Shown in pieces: positions 1 through 5,466 of a stretch of DNA of 8,656 bases (position 1 is its first letter; the number at the start of each line of letters is the position of its first letter). The notes under the pieces were generated by a model. It was given only the letters and a program-made list of their open reading frames with translations, searched no databases and was not told where the DNA came from. Source of the DNA: DASYSL01 sp036003365 (GTDB lineage: Bacteria; Eisenbacteria; RBG-16-71-46; DASYSL01); NCBI GenBank assembly GCA_036003365.1, contig DASYSL010000021.1:1-8656 (forward strand). The letters run 5' to 3'. The translations under genes and the position numbers were made by a program.

Positions 1-512
1 CGGGCGGCTTCCGCGCCACCTGCTACTACTATCGGAAGGCGTACTATCGCGCCTTCTTCGCCGATCCGCCGGGTTGCGGAGTGGGCGAGACCAAGAGCGC
101 AGGCTACTGCGGCGAGACCAAGTTCCCGTTCATCCTGCAGAACATCCATCGTTACTTCCTGTATCTCGCGCTCCTGTTCATGATTCCGCTCTGGTACGAC
201 GTCGCGCGCGGCTTCGTCTTCGACGGCCGCTTGGGCGCCGGCCTGGGCTCGCTCGTCATCCTGGCTTCGACGGGCCTGCTCACCATGTACACGCTCTCCT
301 GTCACTCGCTGCGTCACTGGGTGGGCGGCAAGCTCGATTGCTTCTCATGCGTGTCGGGCGGCGAGCAGCGGCGCCAGGCGTGGAGCGTGCTCAGCATCTT
401 CAACGAGCACCACATGGCGTGGGCGTGGTGGAGCTTGCTCGCCGTCTGCTCGGCCGACCTGTACGTGCGGCTGTGCGCGATGAACGTCATCCAGGATCCG
501 CGCTTCTTCTAG
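1..512 (+). CDS. sdhC: Succinate dehydrogenase membrane anchor (SdhC, Sdh1/type F-like), 5' end missing
   Basis: This is the C-terminal 169 residues of the quinone-reducing membrane anchor of complex II; reading starts at base 3 and the N-terminus lies outside the window. The fragment opens with the block FRATCYYYRKAYYR, which I recognise from the SdhC of mycobacterial Sdh1 (Rv0249c-like). Three membrane helices are visible at roughly fragment residues 49-66, 77-99 and 137-160. Cys/His residues that stand out are C7, C25, C36, H49, the group C100-H101-x3-H105 (SCHSLRH), and a CxxC pair C113/C116. Mycobacterial Sdh1 is reported to hold a membrane-embedded Rieske-type [2Fe-2S] cluster with two His ligands; C7 and the CHSLRH group are candidate ligands here, by inference only. 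The gene is followed after 13 nt by the flavoprotein gene, and anchor-SdhA-SdhB is also the mycobacterial sdh1 order. Family assignment is confident; the ligand assignment is not. Confidence 0.9.
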   Translation, partial: GGFRATCYYYRKAYYRAFFADPPGCGVGETKSAGYCGETKFPFILQNIHRYFLYLALLFMIPLWYDVARGFVFDGRLGAGLGSLVILASTGLLTMYTLSCHSLRHWVGGKLDCFSCVSGGEQRRQAWSVLSIFNEHHMAWAWWSLLAVCSADLYVRLCAMNVIQDPRFF

Positions 513-514
513 CC

Positions 515-520
515 GGAGGG
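515..520 (+). promoter_or_regulatory. Ribosome binding site of sdhA
   Basis: GGAGGG lies 5 nt before a TTG codon at 526 and 11 nt before an in-frame ATG at 532. The spacing favours TTG as the start, with ATG two codons later as the alternative. The two choices differ by only two residues (MD). Confidence 0.65.
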
Positions 521-525
521 TCCAC

Positions 526-2352
526 TTGGACATGGACAAGTACGAGGTTCACGAGCACGACGTCCTGGTGATCGGCGCGGGCGGTGCCGGATTACGCGCC
601 GCCATCGAAGCCTCGGCGCAAGGCGCGCGCGTCGGACTGGTATGCAAGTCGCTCCTCGGCAAGGCGCACACGGTGATGGCCGAGGGTGGCATTGCGGCCG
701 CCCTCGCCCACGTCGATCCGCAGGACGGCTGGCAGACCCATTTCAAGGACACGATGAAGGGCGGCTCGTTCCTGAACCACTGGCGCATGGCGCAGCTGCA
801 CGCGCAGGAAGCGCCCGAGCGCGTGCGCGAGCTGGAGCAATGGGGCGCGCTGTTCGACCGCACGCCCGACGGGCGCATCCTGCAGCGCGCCTTCGGCGGC
901 CACACCTGGAAGCGCCTGGCGCACGTCGGCGACCGCACCGGCCTCGAGATGATCCGTACGCTGCAGGATCGCGGCGTGCACCAGGGGCTCGAAGTCTTCA
1001 TGGAGTGCACGGTGACGAGGCTCCTCACCGACGGGGGCAAGATCGCCGGCGCCTTCGCCTACTGGCGCGAGAGCGGCCGCTTCGTGGTCTTTCGGGCCAA
1101 GGCGGTGGTGGTCGCGACCGGCGGCGTGGGCAAGGCCTTCCCCGTCACCTCGAACTCATGGGAGTACACGGCCGACGGCCACGCCCTGTCGCTGGTCGCG
1201 GGCGCCGAGCTCATCGACATGGAGTTCGTGCAGTTCCATCCCACCGGCATGGTGTGGCCTCCGGGCGTGATGGGACTCTTGGTCACCGAGGGTGTACGCG
1301 GCGAAGGCGGCATCCTCCGCAACAAGGACGGCGAGCGCTTCATGTGGAAATACCTGCCCGAAGCCCGGCGCCACGAGTACGCCGAGACCGAGCAGGAAGC
1401 GCGTGAGTGGGTCGAGGCCGCGGTGGCCGGCAAGCAGACCCAGGCGCGTCGCCCGCCCGAGCTTTCGACGCGCGACAACGTCTCGCGCGCCATCTACACC
1501 GAAGTGAAGGAGGGCCGCGGCACGCCGCACGGCGGCTGCTACCTCGACATCAGCTATCTGCCGGCCGAGCGCGTGAAGCGCAAGCTCCCTTCCATGTATC
1601 ACCAGTTCATGGAGCTGGCCGACGTCGACATCACCAAGACGCCCATGGAAGTGGGTCCGACGATGCACTACATCATGGGCGGCGTGCGCGTGGAACCCGA
1701 CTCGGGGCAATCCACGCTGCCGGGCCTGTTCGCCGCCGGCGAGGCCTCGGGTGGCATGCACGGCGCCAACCGCCTGGGCGGAAACTCGCTCTCGGACCTC
1801 ATCGTGTTCGGGCGGCGCGCCGGCCTGGGGGCCGCGCAGTACGCCAAGAGTCTGGGCGCCATGCCGGGCGTGAATCAGAGCGAGATCGAAAGCGAGGCCG
1901 CCGACATGCTGGCTCCCTTCGACCACTCGAGCGGCGAAAACCCGTTCGCCGTGCACCGCGATCTGCAGAAGATCATGGGCACCTACGTGGGCATCTTCCG
2001 CGTGCAAGCCGACCTCGAGCGCGCGCTCGAGGAGCTGGCGACGCTCGAGAAGCGCCTGCCCGGCATGCGCGTCGAGGGCACGCGCATGTTCAACCCCGGC
2101 TGGCACATGAGCCGCGACCTGCGCAACATGGTGCTCATCTCGCGCGTGATCGCGATGTCGGCGCTCCTGCGCAAGGAAAGCCGCGGCGCGCACTCGCGTC
2201 TCGATTTCCCCAAGCTCGACTCCGAGTACGGCAAGGTGAACCATGCGGCGACGCTCAAGTCCGGCACCGTGAAGGTCGAGCCCGCGCCCCTTCCCGAGAT
2301 GCCGGCCGAGCTCAAATCGTTGTTCGAAGAGCCGGCGGCGGCGAAGGTCTAG
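526..2352 (+). CDS. sdhA: Succinate dehydrogenase flavoprotein subunit (Sdh1-like)
   Basis: This 608-residue subunit oxidises succinate to fumarate on covalently bound FAD and hands electrons to SdhB at the inner face of the cytoplasmic membrane. An N-terminal dinucleotide-binding motif GAGGAG lies at residues 17-22. H48 in AHTVMAEGG corresponds to the histidine that carries FAD covalently in SdhA/FrdA proteins. Active-site residues expected from the family are present: H238 in QFHPTG, R316 in STRDNVSR, H381 in MHYIMGG and R416 in HGANRLGGNSL. The segment around residues 275-312, running into RRPPELSTRD, and the stretch GRGTPHGGCYLDIS are typical of the actinobacterial Sdh1 branch rather than E. 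coli SdhA. The start is TTG at 526, chosen on ribosome binding site spacing. The gene is intact and 8 nt from sdhB, so it is surely in the same operon. A fumarate reductase role is possible but less likely given the Sdh1-like anchor. Confidence 0.95.
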   Translation: MDMDKYEVHEHDVLVIGAGGAGLRAAIEASAQGARVGLVCKSLLGKAHTVMAEGGIAAALAHVDPQDGWQTHFKDTMKGGSFLNHWRMAQLHAQEAPERVRELEQWGALFDRTPDGRILQRAFGGHTWKRLAHVGDRTGLEMIRTLQDRGVHQGLEVFMECTVTRLLTDGGKIAGAFAYWRESGRFVVFRAKAVVVATGGVGKAFPVTSNSWEYTADGHALSLVAGAELIDMEFVQFHPTGMVWPPGVMGLLVTEGVRGEGGILRNKDGERFMWKYLPEARRHEYAETEQEAREWVEAAVAGKQTQARRPPELSTRDNVSRAIYTEVKEGRGTPHGGCYLDISYLPAERVKRKLPSMYHQFMELADVDITKTPMEVGPTMHYIMGGVRVEPDSGQSTLPGLFAAGEASGGMHGANRLGGNSLSDLIVFGRRAGLGAAQYAKSLGAMPGVNQSEIESEAADMLAPFDHSSGENPFAVHRDLQKIMGTYVGIFRVQADLERALEELATLEKRLPGMRVEGTRMFNPGWHMSRDLRNMVLISRVIAMSALLRKESRGAHSRLDFPKLDSEYGKVNHAATLKSGTVKVEPAPLPEMPAELKSLFEEPAAAKV

Positions 2353-2360
2353 GGAGAGCC

Positions 2361-3104
2361 ATGAGCGAAGCCAAAGAGGCGATTCTCCAGGTCTTTCGCG
2401 GTGACCGCTCGGGTGGGCGGCACGTCGAGTACAAAGTCCCGGTCCAGCCCGGCATGGTGGTGCTCGACGCGGTGCACTGGATCCAGGGTCACGTCGCGCC
2501 CGACCTCGCCGTGCGCTGGAACTGCAAGGCGGCCAAGTGCGGCTCGTGCAGCGCCGAGGTCAACGGCAAGCCGGCGCTCATGTGCAAGTCGCGCATGGAC
2601 CACTTCCCCGAAGGCCAGGCCATCACCGTGTCGCCGATGAAGACCTTCCCGGTGATCCGCGACCTGGTCACCGACGTGAGCTGGAACTACGAGGTCAACA
2701 AGAAGATTCCGGCCTTCGCGCCCAAGCCGGGCGCCGAGTGGCGCTGGCTCCAGTCCGACATCGACCGGGCGCAGGAATTTCGCAAGTGCATCGAATGCTT
2801 CCTGTGCCAGGACGTGTGCCACGTGCTGCGCACGCACGAGCTCAAGCACCAGTTCGCCGGACCGCGGTTCTTCGTGCGCTCGGCGGGGCTCGAGATGCAC
2901 CCCATCGATGACGCCGACCGCTCGGCGTTCCTCAAGGACGAAGGCGGGATCGGCCTCTGCAACATCACCAAGTGCTGCACGGAAGTCTGCCCCGAGAGCA
3001 TTCACATCACCGACAACGCCATCATTCCCTTGAAAGAGCGTGTCGTCGACCGCCACTACGATCCGCTGCGCATCGTGTGGCGCAAGCTCACCGGAAAGAA
3101 ATAG
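2361..3104 (+). CDS. sdhB: Succinate dehydrogenase iron-sulfur subunit (Sdh1-like)
   Basis: This 247-residue subunit wires electrons from FAD in SdhA to the quinone site in the membrane anchor. All three expected cluster motifs are visible. The [2Fe-2S] ligands are C55, C60, C63 and C75 (CKAAKCGSC with a distal Cys). The [4Fe-4S] ligands are C143, C146, C149 and the following C153 (CIECFLCQDVC). The [3Fe-4S] motif is C200-x5-C206-x3-C210-P, with an extra C205 next to C206. The start is ATG at 2361, with GGAG at 2353-2356 just upstream; the reading frame stays open far upstream inside sdhA, but that part is a shadow. The protein is somewhat longer than E. coli SdhB, owing to its N-terminal and linker segments. 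It is the last gene of the operon and is followed by a hairpin. Confidence 0.95.
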   Translation: MSEAKEAILQVFRGDRSGGRHVEYKVPVQPGMVVLDAVHWIQGHVAPDLAVRWNCKAAKCGSCSAEVNGKPALMCKSRMDHFPEGQAITVSPMKTFPVIRDLVTDVSWNYEVNKKIPAFAPKPGAEWRWLQSDIDRAQEFRKCIECFLCQDVCHVLRTHELKHQFAGPRFFVRSAGLEMHPIDDADRSAFLKDEGGIGLCNITKCCTEVCPESIHITDNAIIPLKERVVDRHYDPLRIVWRKLTGKK

Positions 3105-3116
3105 CCCGCCTCCAAT

Positions 3117-3160
3117 AGAGAAACTCCGCGGACGCCCGTCCCGGCGTCGCGCGGAGCTCT
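3117..3160. terminator. Strong hairpin between convergent genes, probable terminator
   Basis: CTCCGCGGACGCC (3124-3136) pairs with GGCGTC (3143-3148) plus CGCGGAG (3150-3156), with a 6-nt loop and one bulged G at 3149. AGAG (3117-3120) and CTCT (3157-3160) extend the stem past an AAA bulge. The hairpin begins 12 nt after the sdhB stop and lies 31 nt past the stop of the convergent small gene. Neither side has a perfect T tract: the + side is loosely T-rich (3162-3186), and the - side reads TTTCTCTATT. A bidirectional terminator is the simplest reading. Confidence 0.55.
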
Positions 3161-3191
3161 CGCGTCGTTGCTTTGCTCTGTTCCTTGCGCG

Positions 3192-3467
3192 TTATGACGT
3201 CGTCGTGCGGCCACCGCCACGGTTGGTGAGCGCGATCACGATGATGAGGAACACCGCGACACCGACCGCCCAGATCCACCAGTGCGAGTACCAGATGTCG
3301 CTGCTGGTAGTCGTGGTCACCGTGCCGCTGCTCGTCGAGACTCCGCCTCCACCCCCGGAACCCGAAGGAGGATTCTGAGTCTGAGCAAGGGCCACACCGG
3401 CCATGAGCATCAGTGAACTGAGGGACGCCCAAGTGGCGCGCGTCCATTGGCTCATCTTGCGAGTCAC
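3192..3467 (-). CDS. Small exported membrane-anchored protein, unknown function
   Basis: I do not recognise a named family. The 91-residue product starts with a signal peptide (MTRKMSQWTRATWASL, then a hydrophobic run ending ALA-Q near residue 29). Next comes a flexible Gly/Ser/Thr-rich linker (about 32-54), a Trp-rich juxtamembrane stretch (DIWYSHWWIW), one strongly hydrophobic helix (about 63-80) and a short basic tail NRGGGRTTTS. This predicts an exported N-terminus with a C-terminal membrane anchor. The start is GTG at 3467, because AGGAGG sits exactly 6 nt upstream; ATG at 3455 lies 18 nt from that site, and ATG at 3506 has no such site. A sigma-54-like promoter upstream suggests regulated expression. 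The gene is monocistronic: convergent with sdhB and about 200 nt from the next upstream gene. Confidence 0.75.
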   Translation of the reverse strand: MTRKMSQWTRATWASLSSLMLMAGVALAQTQNPPSGSGGGGGVSTSSGTVTTTTSSDIWYSHWWIWAVGVAVFLIIVIALTNRGGGRTTTS

Positions 3468-3473
3468 GTTCGA

Positions 3474-3479
3474 CCTCCT
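3474..3479 (-). promoter_or_regulatory. Ribosome binding site deciding the GTG start of the small gene
   Basis: The + strand reads CCTCCT, giving AGGAGG on the - strand, 6 nt before GTG at 3467. It is a perfect anti-16S match and is the reason for preferring GTG over the nearby ATG codons. Confidence 0.75.
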
Positions 3480-3537
3480 GTCCGCATGGTTGACCGCTTC
3501 GCTCATTCGCTGTTCTTCGCGGACGAAGGATTGTTGA

Positions 3538-3552
3538 GCAACCCGCGTGCCG
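3538..3552 (-). promoter_or_regulatory. Sigma-54 (-24/-12) promoter candidate
   Basis: Read on the - strand this is CGGCACG-N4-TTGC. Against the consensus TGGCACG-N4-TTGC, 10 of 11 fixed bases match. The invariant GG (-24) and GC (-12) are present with the required 10-nt gap between them. The predicted transcription start is near 3526, giving a 5' leader of about 59 nt to the GTG at 3467. The site lies in the intergenic region directly upstream of the small membrane protein gene and points at it. No promoter activity can be shown from sequence alone. Confidence 0.6.
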
Positions 3553-3605
3553 GGCGGCCAAAACGTTGAATCGTAAGTCGGAGAGGGAGTTGCGGCCTGT
3601 CGCCA

Positions 3606-3626
3606 CCCGTCTCCATCCGGGACGGG
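3606..3626. repeat. Inverted repeat, possible activator binding site
   Basis: CCCGTC (3606-3611) and GACGGG (3621-3626) form a perfect 6-bp dyad around a 9-nt spacer. Its centre is about 90 bp upstream of the transcription start predicted for the sigma-54-like promoter, where enhancer-binding activators often bind. It could instead be a weak hairpin after the MpaB-like gene, 43 nt past that stop, but no T tract follows on the - strand. The rest of 3468-3668 shows no gene that I can support. Confidence 0.35.
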
Positions 3627-3668
3627 CGCTGTAAAGCGGCCCCAAATGCAGGCAGGAATTTCAGAACC

Positions 3669-4547
3669 TCATGATGTCTCGCGGTGACGTCGCTCGGCGG
3701 CCACGAGCTTGCGCGGCCCCAGCTCACCGATTCGATAGCCCCCGGGATGGGTGCGATTGCGGTCGTCGGTGAAGAAGTGGGCCTGATGCCTTGGCGGCAT
3801 CCAGCGCACGAAGGCGCCCCGCGCCTTGAGGCTGGCGCGCAGAGCCGCGCGCGTGCCGGGCAGCGGCCGGGGAAACCCGAACGCGGCGATCATGTCGTCG
3901 TCGAGCATGGCGTAGATGCCGTAGCGCACGAGCGGGGCGGCGATGCGCGGGAACCAGGCGGCGAAAAGATCGCGCGTGGCCGAGCCCACGCCGCGGTTGG
4001 TCTCAGCGAAGCGAAAAGTCTGTTTCTCGTAGGCGCGCGACCATGCCTCGAAGGCTTCGTAGCTGGGCGGGATGTCGTGAATGCCCATGCGCGTGCCGAT
4101 GGCGCGCCAGAAATAGTAATAGGCGAGCTTCTCGTTCACGCAGGTGGGCCGCCAGCCAAAGGCGTCGATCCAGCGCACCGGCTCGTAGATGAAAGTCGAG
4201 AGCACGTAGAGGAAGTCGTCGTTGGCGATCTTGTAATGACCGTGCGCCCAGTTCATGCGCTCGAGCGCTTCCTTGCCCCGCCCCTCCTCGTAGCCCCATT
4301 CGCACATCTCGGCCACCAGAATGGACGTGTCGTCGTAGCGGCGCTGCGCGTCGCGATAGAACTCGCCGGTGCGGTGCAAGAGGCCGGAGATCGAGGGCAC
4401 GCAGTAGGTGCGGTAGAGCGCGATCTCGAGCGCGCGAATGGAATCCCAGCAGAATTCGTAGCCGAACGAGAGATGGACGATGCGCTGGTGGTCGCGCTCG
4501 GGATCGAGGCGCTCGATCTCGCGCAGGACGTCGAAGCGCGCGCTCAC
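3669..4547 (-). CDS. MpaB-family (DUF2236) oxygenase
   Basis: The 292-residue product looks like the oxygenase MpaB/rubber oxygenase (DUF2236) family, an all-helical fold whose studied members cleave oxidisable C=C bonds. Visible blocks are RLDPERDHQRIVHL near the N-terminus, RRYDDTSILVAE (about 69-80), MNWAHGHYKIANDDFLYVLSTF (about 98-119, H102 conserved-looking), EPVRW (122-126), an FW-x-AIG-x-RMGI segment and a TNRGVGSATRDL block (183-194). The NDDFLYVLSTF...EPVRW pattern is closer to the fungal ER-bound MpaB branch than to the bacterial type with ANDPELL...VHAT. Substrate is unknown. I start it at GTG 4547, which overlaps the TGA of the ACT gene (GTGA) and implies translational coupling; an in-frame GTG at 4559 would add four residues. 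It is the last gene of the OsmC-ACT-MpaB operon. Confidence 0.8.
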   Translation of the reverse strand: MSARFDVLREIERLDPERDHQRIVHLSFGYEFCWDSIRALEIALYRTYCVPSISGLLHRTGEFYRDAQRRYDDTSILVAEMCEWGYEEGRGKEALERMNWAHGHYKIANDDFLYVLSTFIYEPVRWIDAFGWRPTCVNEKLAYYYFWRAIGTRMGIHDIPPSYEAFEAWSRAYEKQTFRFAETNRGVGSATRDLFAAWFPRIAAPLVRYGIYAMLDDDMIAAFGFPRPLPGTRAALRASLKARGAFVRWMPPRHQAHFFTDDRNRTHPGGYRIGELGPRKLVAAERRHRETS

Positions 4548-4930
4548 TCCCTCCCCCACTCCTCGGCCACGGCGCGAGCCCGCGCCACGTCGTCGACCAC
4601 CAGCACGAGCTGGTGGTCGTGATCGCTGTAGAGAACTTCGATGTTCACGCCGGCTTCGGCCATGCGGCCGGTGAGCTTGCCGAGCTGTCCCGGAACCGCC
4701 TGCTTCAAGCGCTGGACGACGACGTCGCGCACGGCCAGAACGCGAAGCCCCGCCGCCTCGAGTGCGCCGCGCGCCGCGTCACCGTCCTCGAACAGGAAGT
4801 GCGCGACACCGCGGCCGTCCACGACCCAAGCTCCGCCGCCTTCAATGCTCACGCCCGCGCGTCCGAGGGCTTCTCCCATGCGCGCCAGCGAGCCGGGACG
4901 GTCGTCGAGCTCGATGGCGACGTCCTTCAT
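4544..4930 (-). CDS. Tandem ACT-domain protein
   Basis: This 128-residue protein is built of two ACT domains, about residues 1-65 and 66-128, with no catalytic domain attached. ACT domains are small ligand-binding folds, usually for amino acids, that regulate enzymes. The first repeat shows DRPGSLARMGEALGRAGVSIEGGG, and the second shows VPGQLGKLTGRMAEAGVNIEVLYSD, both with the turn plus helix typical of the fold. A free-standing pair may sense a ligand or partner another protein; the target is unknown. The start ATG at 4930 overlaps the TGA of the OsmC-like gene (ATGA), and the end overlaps the MpaB-like gene. The upstream open frame beyond 4930 is a shadow of the OsmC gene. Confidence 0.85.
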   Translation of the reverse strand: MKDVAIELDDRPGSLARMGEALGRAGVSIEGGGAWVVDGRGVAHFLFEDGDAARGALEAAGLRVLAVRDVVVQRLKQAVPGQLGKLTGRMAEAGVNIEVLYSDHDHQLVLVVDDVARARAVAEEWGRE

Positions 4931-5409
4931 CGCGCGCTCTCGGCCGCCACCGGCTCGACCCGCACCTCGGTGCGCACCGACTGAGCGATGAAACACTGCT
5001 CGTGCGCCTGATGGTGCAAGGTGTCGAGATCGGCGGCCGTGGGCTCGGCGCCGGCGCCGAAGCGGATGGCCGGGTGCAGGGTGACCCGCGTGATCGCCTG
5101 CCGTCCGTCCTCGTTCTTGGCCAGCACGCCGACGGCTTCGTCGCGGTAGGAGTCGATCACGAAGCCGCGCTTGGCCGCGAGATAGAGGAAGGTGAGCATG
5201 TGGCAGCTCGACAGCGAGGCCACGAATGCCTCCTCGGGATCGACGGCCGCGGCCACCGACATGGGCAGCGGCACGACGCGCGGCGACGCCGAGGCCGGCA
5301 CCTCCACACCCTCGTCGAACTGCCAGCGATGCCCGCGTGAGAAGCGCGCGTCGGTGAACTTCTCGTCGCCCTGACGCTGCCAAAGAACAGTCGCCCGGTA
5401 TTCGCTCAT
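4927..5409 (-). CDS. OsmC-family peroxiredoxin-like protein
   Basis: This 160-residue cytoplasmic protein belongs to the OsmC/Ohr fold, whose members reduce organic or inorganic hydroperoxides with two cysteines. C69 in SLSSCHM, at the start of the central helix, and C139 in HEQCFIAQSV fit the peroxidatic and resolving cysteines, and E59/E60 just before the helix fit the conserved acidic residue. The start ATG at 5409 has GGAGG 8 nt upstream (CCTCC at 5418-5422 on the + strand). It is the first gene of a three-gene operon, followed by an ATGA overlap with the ACT gene, and is divergent from the outer-membrane protein gene across 57 nt. It resembles the general OsmC branch rather than Ohr, with moderate confidence. 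Confidence 0.88.
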   Translation of the reverse strand: MSEYRATVLWQRQGDEKFTDARFSRGHRWQFDEGVEVPASASPRVVPLPMSVAAAVDPEEAFVASLSSCHMLTFLYLAAKRGFVIDSYRDEAVGVLAKNEDGRQAITRVTLHPAIRFGAGAEPTAADLDTLHHQAHEQCFIAQSVRTEVRVEPVAAESAR

Positions 5410-5466
5410 GGTTCCGTCCTCCATCCGCCATTGCGGCTCGCCGCGCGGCAGCGTATCGTCTCCCGG

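Noticed and set aside
2013..2032. Perfect 20-nt palindrome inside sdhA (CTCGAG arms around GCGCGCGC)
   Set aside because: It encodes LERALE in a helical stretch, and alternating Leu/Glu/Arg/Ala codons in GC-rich DNA give such palindromes; there is no gene boundary nearby for a regulator to act on.
1156..2244. Long - strand open frame (362 residues) opposite sdhA
   Set aside because: His/Ala/Arg/Val-rich shadow of a certain gene; no ribosome binding site or domain.
3453..3506. ATG at 3506 or ATG at 3455 as start of the small membrane protein
   Set aside because: Neither has a properly spaced ribosome binding site, while GTG at 3467 has AGGAGG 6 nt upstream and gives a normal signal peptide.
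3503..3727. 74-residue open frame on the - strand between the MpaB-like gene and the small gene
   Set aside because: It begins inside the MpaB-like coding end in another frame, has no ribosome binding site or recognisable motif, and overlaps the sigma-54-like promoter.
5433..5444. GCGGC-TC-GCCGC dyad in the divergent region before the barrel gene
   Set aside because: Too short and too GC-rich to distinguish from chance; no second copy and no matching promoter seen.
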